From the NCBI GenBank assembly GCA_017464025.1, contig JAFUEI010000040.1, forward strand, positions 1-64,000: a DNA stretch of 64,000 nt. Direction: 5' to 3'. Below the pieces are notes generated by a model. The model was not told the DNA's origin, ran no database searches, and saw only the letters and a list, made by a program, of their open reading frames with translations. Below are positions 1-9,573 of the stretch, in pieces. A program made the translations under genes and the position numbers. Position 1 is the stretch's first letter. The number at the start of each line of letters is the position of its first letter. The DNA comes from Paludibacteraceae bacterium (GTDB lineage: Bacteria > Bacteroidota > Bacteroidia > Bacteroidales > Paludibacteraceae).

Positions 1-231
1 CCACGCGTGGAGGACTGAAAGCCTACTCCTTTTTGCACTTCCAAGTTGAACTTAGGGAACCGGTCATCAGCGATGCAGCAATGGCAGGTCTCTACGGCGG
101 GGAAGGCAGCAAAGACGTTTTGCGTATATCGGATAAATGTTGTAACTTTGCACGTAATTTTGCCGTATGCGTCCGTTGTAGGTGCCGTACACGGCAGGAT
201 ACAAGAGAAAATCATTACAGAAAAGATTGTT
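1..231. other. Upstream flank and adk leader, no intact gene
   Basis: The window opens with a 10-bp palindrome (CCACGCGTGG). Frame 1 closes at 16-18 after five codons, which could be the end of a gene lying outside the window, but five codons cannot identify it. The longer frames through this stretch cross the adk promoter and look like chance readings. The rest is the leader of adk. Confidence 0.5.
120..150 (+). promoter_or_regulatory. Promoter of adk-obgE
   Basis: TTG at 120-122, a 20-base spacer and TAACTTTG at 143-150 match the Bacteroidetes -33/-7 promoter. Transcription would start near 157 and give a leader of about 75 bases. Its position inside the longer upstream reading frame argues against translation starting there. 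Confidence 0.75.
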
Positions 232-801
232 ATGCTGAATCTTATCTTATGCGGTGCACCGGGTTCGGGCAAAGGGACCCAAAGCGAGTTTATCGTAAAA
301 AAATACGGTTTGGAGCACCTCTCGACGGGGGACCTGCTCCGTCGGGAGATTGCCAGCGGTTCGCGCTTCGGCAAACAGATTGACGCCATCATCTCGAAGG
401 GGAATCTCGTTCCCGACGACGTGATGCTGCGTCTGATAGACCAGTATATGGAAAGCCTCTCCGACGACTGCAAAGGCGTTATATTCGACGGATTCCCCCG
501 TACGCTGAATCAGGCCATCGAATTTGAGAAGATGCTGGCCCACAAGCAGACACCCGCGCACCTGATAGACCTTGAGGTGGCGGAGGACGAACTGATAGAG
601 CGTCTGCTGAACCGCGGCAAGACCTCAGGGCGGAGTGACGACAACTTAGAGACCATCCGCAAGCGGCTGACCGTGTATCACCACCAGACGGAGCCGGTAA
701 GCGGCTACTACAAGGAGTTAGGTAAATATCATTCTGTGAACGGCACCGGCAGCGTGGAAGACATCTTCGAGAGAATAGCCGCCGTGATAGACAGTCTGTA
801 A
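232..801 (+). CDS. adk: Adenylate kinase
   Basis: Catalyses ATP + AMP to 2 ADP in the cytoplasm and sets the adenylate energy balance. The 189-residue protein has the P-loop GAPGSGKGT at residues 8-16, the NMP-binding DGFPRT motif, and a short LID (RLLNRGKTSGRSDD) without zinc cysteines, so it is the short form. The ATG at 232 is chosen because the family begins directly with the beta strand before the P-loop. The frame stays open upstream for 62 codons, but those codons overlap the promoter. It is followed after 27 bases by obgE, a common Bacteroidales order. Confidence 0.97.
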   Translation: MLNLILCGAPGSGKGTQSEFIVKKYGLEHLSTGDLLRREIASGSRFGKQIDAIISKGNLVPDDVMLRLIDQYMESLSDDCKGVIFDGFPRTLNQAIEFEKMLAHKQTPAHLIDLEVAEDELIERLLNRGKTSGRSDDNLETIRKRLTVYHHQTEPVSGYYKELGKYHSVNGTGSVEDIFERIAAVIDSL

Positions 802-828
802 ACCTCTGCAGAAAAAAAACGACTTTGT

Positions 829-1983
829 ATGGCCCAGACCAACTTCATCGACTACGTGAAAATCTTCTGCCGCTCGGGCAAGGGGGGAGCGGGCAGTATG
901 CACTTCCACCGCGCCAAGTATGTTCCGAAAGGCGGTCCTGACGGCGGCGACGGCGGTCGCGGCGGGCACATCATCCTGCGCGGCAACCGCAACCTGTGGA
1001 CGCTGCTTCACCTGAAATACCAGAAGCATATCTTCGCCGGCAACGGGGGCAACGGGGGCGAGAGCCGTTCGTACGGCAAAGACGGCGAGGATAAATATAT
1101 TGAAGTGCCTCTCGGCACGGTGTGCTACGACGGCGATACGGGCGAATACCTGTGCGAAGTCCGCGAACACGGCGAGCAGGTGGTGCTGCTGCGCGGCGGG
1201 CGCGGAGGATTAGGCAACTGGAACTTCCGCACAGCCACCAATCAGGCCCCGCGCTATGCACAGCCCGGCGAACCGTGCGTGGAGCGCAACGTGATACTGC
1301 AACTGAAGGTGCTGGCCGACGTAGGTTTGGTAGGGTTCCCGAATGCAGGCAAGAGTACGCTGCTGTCGGTGGTAAGCGCCGCCAAGCCTGAGATAGCCGA
1401 CTATCCTTTCACCACCCTCACTCCGCAACTCGGCATCGTAAGCTACCGCGACAACCGATCGTTCTGCATGGCCGATATTCCGGGAATCATAGAGGGCGCA
1501 TCGGAGGGCAAAGGCTTAGGACTGCGCTTCCTGCGCCACATCGAGCGCAACGCCGTACTGCTCTTCCTTGTGCCGGCCGATGCAGACGACATACGCGGAC
1601 AATACGAAGTGCTGCTGCACGAACTGGAGCAATACAACCCCGAACTGCTCACGAAAGAACGCATTTTGGCCATCTCAAAGAGCGACATGCTGGACAAAGA
1701 ACTGACGGAGCAGATGCGCCGCCTGCTGCCCGACGATGTACCGACGGTGTTCATCTCGTCGGTGAGCGGACAAGGCATAACGCAACTGAAGGACATGCTG
1801 TGGGAAGAACTGCAGAAAGAGAGCAATCAGGTGATTGAGATATCACACAAGCCGATTGACGTGACAGTAATAGAACGCGAAGAAGAGTCCGAGGAAGAAG
1901 AGGAGCCGCACACCATCTACCTCAACGAGGTGGAGGAAGAGTGGGACCTGAGCAAGTACAAGGGAATCGGATGGGATGAGTAG
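829..1983 (+). CDS. obgE: Obg-family GTPase
   Basis: A ribosome-associated GTPase involved in 50S assembly and stress control. The 384-residue protein has the glycine-rich Obg fold (about 1-160, many GGxGG turns), then a G domain with the P-loop GFPNAGKST near 167-175, switch II DIPGI near 217 and the guanine-specificity motif SKSD. The C-terminus is strongly acidic (EEESEEEEE), as in many Obg proteins. It lies just behind adk and is probably cotranscribed with it. Confidence 0.96.
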   Translation: MAQTNFIDYVKIFCRSGKGGAGSMHFHRAKYVPKGGPDGGDGGRGGHIILRGNRNLWTLLHLKYQKHIFAGNGGNGGESRSYGKDGEDKYIEVPLGTVCYDGDTGEYLCEVREHGEQVVLLRGGRGGLGNWNFRTATNQAPRYAQPGEPCVERNVILQLKVLADVGLVGFPNAGKSTLLSVVSAAKPEIADYPFTTLTPQLGIVSYRDNRSFCMADIPGIIEGASEGKGLGLRFLRHIERNAVLLFLVPADADDIRGQYEVLLHELEQYNPELLTKERILAISKSDMLDKELTEQMRRLLPDDVPTVFISSVSGQGITQLKDMLWEELQKESNQVIEISHKPIDVTVIEREEESEEEEEPHTIYLNEVEEEWDLSKYKGIGWDE

Positions 1984-2069
1984 ATGTTGGGGAATTGGGG
2001 ATTTAGGGAACTGAGGAATTGAGGAATTGAGGAATTGAGGAGTTGGGGAATTGGAAGATTGTGGAATTG
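1984..2069. repeat. GGAATTGAGG-type simple repeat
   Basis: Immediately after the obgE stop lies an irregular tandem of GGAATTGA/GGGAATTG words with a period of about 9-10 bases, including three consecutive GGAATTGA units. A related run occurs at 47,111-47,148. It separates obgE from xseB and has no hairpin symmetry. Confidence 0.85.
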
Positions 2070-2080
2070 TTACATGCCTT

Positions 2081-2254
2081 ATGACATACGATGAAGCCAT
2101 GAAACGTCTGGAACAGCTGATGCAGCAGCTGGAGAGCGGCGAGGCCCTCTCGATGACGGAATACAAGCAGAAAGCCGGTGAGGTACGCGAGCTGGCCCGC
2201 TTCTGCCGTGAACAACTGGCCGGTATGGCCCAAGAGACAGAAGAGAAAGCATGA
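2081..2254 (+). CDS. xseB: Exodeoxyribonuclease VII small subunit
   Basis: The small subunit of the single-strand exonuclease ExoVII. The 57-residue protein is almost entirely helical (TYDEAMKRLEQLMQQLESG, then GEALSMTEYKQ), which is the XseB signature. I prefer ATG at 2081, because a TTG ten codons upstream would add residues encoded by the simple repeat. Its stop overlaps the next gene by four bases (ATGA). The large subunit xseA is about 59 kb away on the other strand (61,525-62,691). Confidence 0.9.
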   Translation: MTYDEAMKRLEQLMQQLESGEALSMTEYKQKAGEVRELARFCREQLAGMAQETEEKA

Positions 2255-2895
2255 GACGCGAACAACGAGAGCAGCAAGAACAGCTGATGCCCGAACGCTA
2301 CGAACAGGGAGAGCAGCCTGCCGGCCGCTACGAGCCGGACGACCTGAAGGAGGCGGTACGCGTGCTGCAGGAGGGTGGCGTGGTGCTCTACCCCACCGAT
2401 ACGGTGTGGGGATTAGGCTGCGATGCGACCAATGCAGAGGCCGTAGCCCGCATCTTCCGCATCAAGCAGCGGGCCGACGCGAAAGCCATGCTCTGCCTGT
2501 TAGACACGCCCGGGAAGCTGCAAGGCTATGTGGAGGAAGTGCCCGACATGGCGTGGGAGCTCATCGAGCTCAGCACCAAGCCGCTGACCATCATCTACCC
2601 TCATGCCCGCAATCTGGCAAAGAACCTTATGGCTGAAGACGGGTCCGTCGGTATCCGCATCACAAAAGAGACATTCTCGAAGGCCCTGTGCGAACGACTG
2701 CACAAGCCCGTTGTCAGCACCTCAGCCAACCTGAGCGGCGAGCCCACTCCGCGCAACTTCAGCCAAATAGTGGAGGACGTGAAACAACAAGCGGATTATA
2801 TCGTGCGCTACCGGCGGAACGACCTTGCAGAGCCGGCACCATCGAGCATCATCAAACTGGACAAAGGCAACGTGATAAAAGTGATACGCCCCTAA
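2251..2895 (+). CDS. Threonylcarbamoyl-AMP synthase, YrdC/Sua5 family
   Basis: Makes the threonylcarbamoyl-AMP intermediate for the t6A modification of ANN-decoding tRNAs. The 214-residue YrdC domain contains LYPTDTVWGLGCDA near the start of the fold, the IKQR lysine/arginine pair, and SANLSGEPT toward the end. The first 25-30 residues are glutamine/glutamate rich and outside the family core, so a later start is possible. There is no Sua5 C-terminal domain, so it is the TsaC-like short form. It is translationally coupled to xseB. Confidence 0.93.
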   Translation: MRREQREQQEQLMPERYEQGEQPAGRYEPDDLKEAVRVLQEGGVVLYPTDTVWGLGCDATNAEAVARIFRIKQRADAKAMLCLLDTPGKLQGYVEEVPDMAWELIELSTKPLTIIYPHARNLAKNLMAEDGSVGIRITKETFSKALCERLHKPVVSTSANLSGEPTPRNFSQIVEDVKQQADYIVRYRRNDLAEPAPSSIIKLDKGNVIKVIRP

Positions 2896-2908
2896 CCCGA
2901 CCCTCTTC

Positions 2909-4264
2909 ATGACCCAGAAACGCAAATACCAACTGCTGTTGCTGCTGACCGACCTGCTGGCAGCGGCTGTAGTATGGGTGCTGTTTCTCAGTTTCCGCTG
3001 GATGGTGAACGACGGGCGCGTGTTTGGCGTGACCACCATCCTGATTCCCGCCTTCAACTTCTACCGGGCCCTGCTGCTTTATCCGGTAGGCTGTGTGCTG
3101 GTGCACTACTTGTCGGGCTACTACCTGCGCACACGCAAGCTGTCGTATGCCCATGAGGCGGTAACGACCCTTCATTCGGCCGTAGTGATTGCCCTGGGTG
3201 CATTCTTTATCATCGTAATAGACGATGTAGTGGACAGCTACCGCAGTTATATCGTATCGCTGTGCGTGCTGTTCGCCCTGCAGTTTACGGTGTCGCTACT
3301 GCCGCGTATGCTGACAGTGGCCATCCAGCAGAGGCGGCACAGACGCGGCACAGACGGCAGCAACACCCTGCTCATCGGACAGCCGGCCGACACGGAGGCG
3401 CTGAAAAGCCGCCTACCCGACCGCCATATTGCAGGGGCTCTTTTGCCTGAAGATATAGGGAACTTCGGCAGCATACAGCAACAATGGCAGATTGACGACG
3501 TGATTGTCGCCACCGAACATATCGACCAGTGGCAACTCTACCAAATCATCCGTACCGTATATCCTTACCACACCGATATCAGCTTCACGGCCAGTGTGTA
3601 TGACATGCTGACGGGTGCCGCCTACATAGGCAACTTGAAGGGGACACCGTTAGTAATCGTCACCCGGCCCGCCATGACCGACAGCGCTTTGTGCATCAAG
3701 CGCGCCTTTGATGTGGTGACCTCAGCCGCCGGCCTGATTGTATTCTCCCCTCTGCTGCTGTTAGTGAGTATCGCCGTTAAGGCAGGCTCGGCAGGACCTG
3801 TCATCTATAGTCAGGAGCGTATCGGCCTGTTCGGCAGGCCTTTCCGTATCTACAAATTCCGCACGATGCGGGCCGATGCCGAAAGCGGCCTGCCGCAACT
3901 CTCCCATGCGGACGACCCTCGCATCACGTCTATAGGCCGCTGGCTGCGCAAATATCGGTTAGACGAACTGCCGCAGCTATGGAACGTGCTGCGCGGCGAC
4001 ATGTCGGTGGTAGGCCCCCGTCCGGAACGGGCCTACTACATCCGCCAGATAGAGGAGCAGGCGCCCTACTACTGCCTGCTCTACAAGATACGGCCCGGCC
4101 TCACCTCGTGGGGTCCCATCCGCGTGGGCTATACCGACACCTTGGAAAAGATGATTATGCGCCTCAACTACGACATCGTATATATGGAGAACATGTCGTT
4201 AGGGCTTGACGTAAAGATAATGCTCTACACCCTGAAAGTGCTTGCAGAGGGACGGGGCCAATAG
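2909..4264 (+). CDS. Polyprenyl-phosphate sugar-phosphate transferase
   Basis: Transfers a sugar phosphate from a nucleotide sugar to undecaprenyl phosphate, the first step of a surface polysaccharide. The 451-residue protein has four N-terminal membrane segments, a middle Rossmann-like region (NTLLIGQ, HIAGALLPED) and a C-terminal bacterial sugar transferase domain (about 265-451). That domain begins KRAFDV, has a membrane helix IVFSPLLLLVSIAV, and carries YKFRTM, RLDELPQLWNVL and VVGPRPE. This is the WcaJ/ExoY architecture. The sugar cannot be told from sequence. No other glycan genes sit next to it. Confidence 0.92.
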   Translation: MTQKRKYQLLLLLTDLLAAAVVWVLFLSFRWMVNDGRVFGVTTILIPAFNFYRALLLYPVGCVLVHYLSGYYLRTRKLSYAHEAVTTLHSAVVIALGAFFIIVIDDVVDSYRSYIVSLCVLFALQFTVSLLPRMLTVAIQQRRHRRGTDGSNTLLIGQPADTEALKSRLPDRHIAGALLPEDIGNFGSIQQQWQIDDVIVATEHIDQWQLYQIIRTVYPYHTDISFTASVYDMLTGAAYIGNLKGTPLVIVTRPAMTDSALCIKRAFDVVTSAAGLIVFSPLLLLVSIAVKAGSAGPVIYSQERIGLFGRPFRIYKFRTMRADAESGLPQLSHADDPRITSIGRWLRKYRLDELPQLWNVLRGDMSVVGPRPERAYYIRQIEEQAPYYCLLYKIRPGLTSWGPIRVGYTDTLEKMIMRLNYDIVYMENMSLGLDVKIMLYTLKVLAEGRGQ

Positions 4265-4276
4265 CAGCGAGAGAAG

Positions 4277-6049
4277 ATGAAGAGCAAATGGCTTGACCAG
4301 TTTATCGCATGGCGGGAAGTGCATGTGAGCGAGCGCAACTTCGTGTTGGTGCTCTCGTTTTTTGTGGGCTTCTTCTCGTCGGTGGCTGCCTGGGTGCTGA
4401 AGACGCTTATCCACTATATCAGCAGTTTTGTCCGTCTGCAGGTCATTGACACTGGGCATCTGCTATGGTATTTGGTATGTCCGATGATAGGCATCGCCCT
4501 TTCCGCCCTCTTTGTGCGCTATATCGTGAAAGACGACATCTCGCACGGTATCACGAAAATACTATACGCCATCTCGCAACGCAAGAGCATCATCAAGGCG
4601 CACAACATGTGGAGCAGCGTGGTAGGCTCGTCGCTCACCATCGGCTTCGGCGGGTCGGTAGGCGCGGAGGCTCCTATCGTGCTGACAGGAGCCGCCATCG
4701 GCAGCAACCTCGCGCGCACTTTCCGGTTGGACCAGAAGACGATGATGCTGATGATAGGCTGCGGCGCCGCCGGAGCTATCGGCGGAATATTTAAGGCACC
4801 TATCGCAGGCTTGGTATTCACCTTGGAGGTACTGATGATAGACATGACGATGGCCAATATCTCGCCGCTGATGATCAGCAGCATTACGGCCACCGCTTTC
4901 ACCTACCTGTTCTCCGGCTCGAGTCCCATGTTCCTGCTGTCGAGCATCGAGCCCTTCAGCGTCAACCGCATTCCGTGGTATATTGTATTAGGCGTGGTAT
5001 GCGGTTTTATGTCGCTCTATTTCACGCGCGGCATGAACAGTCTGGAGACCCAGTTCAAGCGGTTGCCCTCGTTAGCCTCGAAGGTACTGACAGGCGGTCT
5101 GACCCTGTCGGTGCTCATCTTCCTCTTTCCCCCACTGTATGGTGAGGGCTACGACTCCATCAGCCTGCTCCTCAACGGCCGTGCCGAAGAGATGCTGTCG
5201 GGTTCGCCCTTTGCCTCGCTACCGGCTTCGGTCTGGCTGCTGACAGGCTATCTGCTGTTAGTGGTACTGCTCAAAATAGCGGCTTCGGTGGCCACCAACG
5301 GCGGTGGCGGTGTGGGCGGCATCTTCGCACCTTCGCTCTTTGTGGGCTGCATCACCGGCTATATCAGTGTACATCTGCTCAATATGGCGGGACTCGGACT
5401 GCCGGAGGCCAACTTCGCCCTGGCAGGCATGGCCGGCCTGATGTCGGGCGTGATGCATGCACCGCTGACGGGCATGTTCCTCATCGCCGAACTGACGGGC
5501 GGCTACCACCTCTTCATGCCCTTGATGATTGTCTCCATCGTCTCCTACGTAACGATTCTGCTCTTTGAGCCTCACTCGCTGTATGCCATGCGTTTAGCCC
5601 AGAAGGGAGAACTGTTGACGCACAACAAAGACCGCTCGGTGCTGACTCTGCTGAAGATGGACAACGTGCTGGAAAACGACCTGCGCACGCTCTATCCGGA
5701 GATGACACTGGGTGAGCTGATAAAAGTGATAGCCGAGAGCAAGCGCAACATCTTCCCTGTCATCTCCCACGAAGGCAAACTATTAGGTGTACTGCTGCTT
5801 GATGAGGTGCGCAACATCATGTTCCAGCCACGGCTCTACAACCGCTTCACCGTGTCGCAACTCATGACCTCCCCCCCCGCCATACTGGACTACAACATGC
5901 CTATGGAGCGTGTCATGGAGGTGTTTGAGGACACCAGCGCATGGAATCTGCCCGTGGTGGACGAGCAGAAACACTACCTCGGCTTCGTTTCGAAATCGAA
6001 GATATTCAACTCGTACCGGCAGGTGCTGGTAAACTTCTCGGAAGAATAA
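4277..6049 (+). CDS. ClC-family chloride channel/antiporter with CBS domains
   Basis: A membrane chloride channel or chloride/proton exchanger. The 590-residue protein carries the ClC filter motif GSVGAEAP near residue 124 (glutamate in the gating position) and GGGGVGGIFAP near 341, spread through about ten hydrophobic helices. Two CBS domains occupy roughly 455-585 and probably sense adenine nucleotides. It starts 12 bases after the transferase and ends the forward run, followed by a strong hairpin. Confidence 0.95.
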   Translation: MKSKWLDQFIAWREVHVSERNFVLVLSFFVGFFSSVAAWVLKTLIHYISSFVRLQVIDTGHLLWYLVCPMIGIALSALFVRYIVKDDISHGITKILYAISQRKSIIKAHNMWSSVVGSSLTIGFGGSVGAEAPIVLTGAAIGSNLARTFRLDQKTMMLMIGCGAAGAIGGIFKAPIAGLVFTLEVLMIDMTMANISPLMISSITATAFTYLFSGSSPMFLLSSIEPFSVNRIPWYIVLGVVCGFMSLYFTRGMNSLETQFKRLPSLASKVLTGGLTLSVLIFLFPPLYGEGYDSISLLLNGRAEEMLSGSPFASLPASVWLLTGYLLLVVLLKIAASVATNGGGGVGGIFAPSLFVGCITGYISVHLLNMAGLGLPEANFALAGMAGLMSGVMHAPLTGMFLIAELTGGYHLFMPLMIVSIVSYVTILLFEPHSLYAMRLAQKGELLTHNKDRSVLTLLKMDNVLENDLRTLYPEMTLGELIKVIAESKRNIFPVISHEGKLLGVLLLDEVRNIMFQPRLYNRFTVSQLMTSPPAILDYNMPMERVMEVFEDTSAWNLPVVDEQKHYLGFVSKSKIFNSYRQVLVNFSEE

Positions 6050-6083
6050 TCCCCCCGTCCCCAACGGCAAGGAGACAGAAAAA

Positions 6084-6129
6084 AGCAGGAGCCGGCTGAT
6101 GCGAGGCATCGAAGCCGGCTCCTGCTTTC
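6084..6129 (+). terminator. Strong hairpin after the ClC gene
   Basis: A 14-bp stem (6084-6097 with 6113-6126) encloses a second 5-bp stem (GATGC/GCATC). An A-run precedes it and TTT follows, so it could act in either direction, separating the ClC gene from the opposing tRNA-Arg. Confidence 0.8.
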
Positions 6130-6152
6130 GGGTGAGAAAGGAACCTTGCCAG

Positions 6153-6226
6153 TGATCCGGCCGGGATTCGAACCCGGGACCCACAGCTTAGAAGGCTGTT
6201 GCTCTATCCAGCTGAGCTACCGGACC
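6153..6226 (-). tRNA. tRNA-Arg (TCT anticodon)
   Basis: Read on the minus strand, the cloverleaf has a 7-bp acceptor (GGTCCGG/CCGGATC, one G-T pair), D-arm GCTC/GAGC, anticodon loop CTTCTAA with anticodon TCT, and T-arm CCGGG TTCGAAT CCCGG, then discriminator A. CCA is not encoded. The 74-nt gene reads AGA codons. Confidence 0.97.
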
Positions 6227-6280
6227 AATATCGTGCATATCACCCGCTTCCGGGGAGATTATTCGCTTTTTTTGAGCGTG

Positions 6281-6311
6281 CAAAGATACAACTTCTTTCC
6301 GATATACACAA
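6281..6311 (-). promoter_or_regulatory. Promoter of tRNA-Arg
   Basis: On the minus strand TTG (6311-6309), a 20-base spacer and TATCTTTG (6288-6281) form a full -33/-7 pair about 55 bases upstream of the mature tRNA. Confidence 0.8.
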
Positions 6312-6379
6312 ACTGCGCCGCCGGACAGCCGGCAAATCAGGGAGTACACCCTGCGGAGGCGAGACGCAGCGGAACAGCC

Positions 6380-7798
6380 TTACTGCATCACATAGACGCA
6401 ATAGCCTTTTGCCGGAAGGTCAAACTGCGTATCAGCGCGCAGACTGACAGCAACGGAGAGCGGTCCTTCGGTAATGGTGCGGCTGTCCAGCACCCGGCTG
6501 TAACGGCCGGCCGGAATGCCGCTTAGCGCGGTGGTGACAGCCGTGGAGGAGAGGTTGAGCACCACCAGCACCGTATTGTCGGCCGTCTGCTTGAGATAGG
6601 CGAAGACGGAAGTGTTGGCGGCCTCAAGGAAGGTGACGGAAGGGCGTACTCCCTTCGGACCGCCGCCCAAGGCGGGCTGCCGGTGACGCAGGGCCACCAG
6701 CGTGGCGATGGTGTTGCGCAGCTGCGCGTTGCCGTTGTTCCAGTTGATAACAGAGCGGTTGAAATAGTCCTGCACCGGCCGGTAGCCTATCTCCTGACCA
6801 TTGTAGAGGAGGGGCATGCCGTAGAGTGTGAACTCAAGCACCGTCATAAGCGGCACGTTGCTGCCGAAATCAGAGAAATAGTTCTTGCCGTCGTTGCCGT
6901 CATCGTGGTTGGTGAGATAGACCATACGGTCCATCTTGTCGTAGTTGGGATTGTTGACGAGGGAGCGGCAGTAAGCCCGCAGCAGAGAGGCATTGTCGGT
7001 TGCACCCACCTTCTGTGCGACATTGTCGTGGAAACCCCAGGCGTAGTCGTAGTCGAACCCCACGTCGTAAAGGTCCTTGCGGTCGATGAGGTCGCCTTCG
7101 GCCAGCATACGGATATGTTTGTCGGGCGCAGCGGCACGGATGTCAGGCAGGGCGCTCTGCCAAAAGGAGGCCGGAATGGCAGGCGACGAGATATAATCGA
7201 AGCGGAAGCCGTCGATACCTGCCTTTTCCACCCAATAGATGATGGCATCGGTCATGGCCTGGCAGAGACCGGCATTGCCGTAGTCCAGCTGATAGACATC
7301 GCCGTAATTGTTGGGGTGTACTATTTTGCCGTTGCTCTGTTTGTAGTATTCTGGGTGCTGGCTCACCCATACGTGGTCAAGGCCCGTATGGTTGGGGACC
7401 CAGTCCATCCAGACCTCCATGCCGAGGTGGTGAGCCTCATCCACAAACGCCTGAAGGTCGGGCAGTTCGCCGTGATCGGGATTGACCTCCGTATAGTCGT
7501 GCAGGGCGTAGGGGCTGCCCAGGGCACCTATCTTGCCTTGCTTGCTGCGCGTCTGGATCGGCATAAGCCATACGATGTCGATGCCCAGCGTGCGCAGTTC
7601 CTGCAGACGGGCTTTTGCGGCCTGTAGCGTGCCTTCGGCGGTGAAGTTGTAGAGGTTGAGTTCGTAGATGACCTGATGGTGTTCGTCAAGCGCCCGGGTG
7701 TTGCTGACGCTGAACATTTCGGGTGTCTCGGGCTCCAGCAGTTCGGTGCAGGAAACCGGCAACAGCAGAGCGGCGAGGAGAGGAAGAAGACGTTTCAT
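6380..7798 (-). CDS. GH13 alpha-amylase family lipoprotein
   Basis: A surface or periplasmic alpha-glucan hydrolase. The 472-residue precursor has a lipoprotein signal ending LPVSC (Cys17). The GH13 signatures are present in order: DWVPNHTG near 131 (region I), GFRFDYIS near 199 (region II, nucleophile Asp), AEGD near 232 (region III, acid/base Glu) and LTNHDD near 297 (region IV, Asp). The catalytic triad is therefore intact. A C-terminal beta domain follows. It is isolated on the minus strand with no SusC/SusD pair nearby. Starch is a likely substrate but specificity is not readable. Confidence 0.93.
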   Translation of the reverse strand: MKRLLPLLAALLLPVSCTELLEPETPEMFSVSNTRALDEHHQVIYELNLYNFTAEGTLQAAKARLQELRTLGIDIVWLMPIQTRSKQGKIGALGSPYALHDYTEVNPDHGELPDLQAFVDEAHHLGMEVWMDWVPNHTGLDHVWVSQHPEYYKQSNGKIVHPNNYGDVYQLDYGNAGLCQAMTDAIIYWVEKAGIDGFRFDYISSPAIPASFWQSALPDIRAAAPDKHIRMLAEGDLIDRKDLYDVGFDYDYAWGFHDNVAQKVGATDNASLLRAYCRSLVNNPNYDKMDRMVYLTNHDDGNDGKNYFSDFGSNVPLMTVLEFTLYGMPLLYNGQEIGYRPVQDYFNRSVINWNNGNAQLRNTIATLVALRHRQPALGGGPKGVRPSVTFLEAANTSVFAYLKQTADNTVLVVLNLSSTAVTTALSGIPAGRYSRVLDSRTITEGPLSVAVSLRADTQFDLPAKGYCVYVMQ

Positions 7799-7848
7799 AG
7801 GTGAAAAATATCAGAGGAGTATGACAATGCTTTTTATGAATCCGGCTG

Positions 7849-7856
7849 CAAAGATA
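7849..7856 (-). promoter_or_regulatory. Likely -7 element of the GH13 gene
   Basis: On the minus strand TATCTTTG followed by C, 51 bases upstream of the start codon. I see no clear TTG at the expected -33 position. Confidence 0.5.
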
Positions 7857-7938
7857 CAAAATTATTCTTATATCTGCCCTATCTGCCACAGGTGTAGTTT
7901 GGCACAGACTTTGCATTCAAGAGTGCAGATGAAAAAAC

Positions 7939-9435
7939 ATGTTACGTATGAAACGCTTCTTCCAATATCTTTTCCTGCTCATCGTCGTAGCGGCGGTGAG
8001 TGCCGGAACCACCTGGGTTGTATTGCAAAAGGCCGCACCGGAGATGGTGATGACCAAAGTAGTGAACGGAGATACCATCACGGCCGTGCCTGCTGCATAC
8101 AGCAAGTTTGCCGCTCTTCCGGAGGCGGGCGAGACCGACTTCACCAATGCGGCCGAGCTGTCGGTGAACGCGGTGGTGCACGTGAAGACCACCTATCAGA
8201 GCCAGAGCCGGCAGTACATGTCCGACCCGTTCTTCGAGTTCTTCTTTGGGCGTCCGCAACAGCAGCGCGAGATGCCGGCCCAGCAGGCCAGCGGGTCGGG
8301 TGTCATCATCTCGCAGGACGGCTATATCGTCACCAACAACCACGTCATCGACAAGGCACAGCAGATACAAGTGGTGCTCAACGACAAGCGCGAGTTCAGC
8401 GCTACGCTGGTAGGTACCGACCCTAATACGGACATTGCCCTGCTGAAGATTGAGGCTACCGACCTGCCCGTTATCCTGATGGGCAACTCCGACGACCTAC
8501 GCGTAGGCGAATGGGTGCTGGCGGTGGGCAACCCCTTCAACCTGACCTCCACCGTCACAGCCGGTATCGTCAGCGCCAAGGCACGCAACATCAATATTCT
8601 GAATGCCGACATGAAGATAGAGAGCTTTATCCAGACCGATGCGGCTGTGAACCCCGGCAACTCGGGCGGTGCGTTAGTGAACACCCGCGGCGAGCTGGTG
8701 GGCATCAACACAGCCATCGCTTCGCAGACGGGATCGTACTCGGGCTACAGCTTTGCCGTACCGACCAGCATCGTGCAGAAGGTGGTGAGCGACATCAAGC
8801 AGTTCGGTATCGTGCAGCGCGCCATCCTCGGCGTGCAGATACAGGAGATTACGGCCGAGCTGAAGAAAGAGAAAGGTCTGACCACGCTGCAGGGCGCCTA
8901 CATAGCGGCCGTGGTACCCGACGGGGCAGCCGACAAGGCGGGCGTAAAGCAGGGTGACGTCATCACCCAGATAGACGCAGCCCCCATCCGCACCGGCACC
9001 GACCTGCAGGAACAGATAGGACGTCACCGACCGGGCGACACCGTGACGCTGACCGTACTGCGAAACGGCAACCTGATTACGCTCACGGCCGAACTCACCA
9101 ACCGCCAGGGCGGCACCACCCTGCTGGAGAAGCAGAACGAGAGCGCCCTGCTCGGCGCACGCTTCGAGCCGTTGGCACAGAGTCTGCAACAGAAGCTGGG
9201 CATCAGCTACGGCGTACAGGTGAAGGACCTGAAGAGCGGCAAACTGAAGAGTGCAGGCATACCAGCCGACTTCATCATCCTCAAGGCCAACAACCGCGCC
9301 ATCCGCACGGAAGAAGACTTGAGCGAAGTGGTGCAGAACGCGATGGCGGCTTCGGAGCGGGAGAAAGTGCTCTTCATCACGGGCTGCACCCCGCAGGGAC
9401 GGGTACAGTATTATGCCATCGACCTGGCACAATAG
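7939..9435 (+). CDS. HtrA/DegP-family periplasmic serine protease
   Basis: An envelope quality-control protease of the Do family. The 498-residue protein starts with one membrane segment or signal anchor (about 8-30). A trypsin-like domain follows with His in TNNHVID (near 133), Asp in NTDIALL (near 164) and Ser in GNSGGALV (near 241). Two PDZ domains come next (about 285-385 and 400-495). The triad is complete. An ATG at 7948 is an equally good start. The gene stands alone between divergent and unrelated neighbours. Confidence 0.95.
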   Translation: MLRMKRFFQYLFLLIVVAAVSAGTTWVVLQKAAPEMVMTKVVNGDTITAVPAAYSKFAALPEAGETDFTNAAELSVNAVVHVKTTYQSQSRQYMSDPFFEFFFGRPQQQREMPAQQASGSGVIISQDGYIVTNNHVIDKAQQIQVVLNDKREFSATLVGTDPNTDIALLKIEATDLPVILMGNSDDLRVGEWVLAVGNPFNLTSTVTAGIVSAKARNINILNADMKIESFIQTDAAVNPGNSGGALVNTRGELVGINTAIASQTGSYSGYSFAVPTSIVQKVVSDIKQFGIVQRAILGVQIQEITAELKKEKGLTTLQGAYIAAVVPDGAADKAGVKQGDVITQIDAAPIRTGTDLQEQIGRHRPGDTVTLTVLRNGNLITLTAELTNRQGGTTLLEKQNESALLGARFEPLAQSLQQKLGISYGVQVKDLKSGKLKSAGIPADFIILKANNRAIRTEEDLSEVVQNAMAASEREKVLFITGCTPQGRVQYYAIDLAQ

Positions 9436-9469
9436 GTAGCCGCCCGCAACGGCGGCATAACAACCAACT

Positions 9470-9502
9470 CAAACGGGGATGTACAACCGGCAGCCCCGTT
9501 TG
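9470..9502 (+). terminator. Hairpin after the HtrA gene
   Basis: A 9-bp perfect stem CAAACGGGG/CCCCGTTTG (9470-9478, 9494-9502) lies 35 bases after the stop. The following sequence has only a weak T-run, so termination is likely but not certain. Confidence 0.55.
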
Positions 9503-9573
9503 CTATTGGAGGAAATGTCAGAAAAAAACAACGACAGACTCTTACTCGAAACAACACACTATACACTATAGAC

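Noticed and set aside
46..231. Extended N-terminus of adenylate kinase
   Set aside because: The frame overlaps the promoter and adds 62 residues not found in the family.
6683..7627. 314-codon plus-strand frame over the GH13 gene
   Set aside because: Antisense shadow rich in Val/His/Arg; the minus-strand frame has all four GH13 regions.
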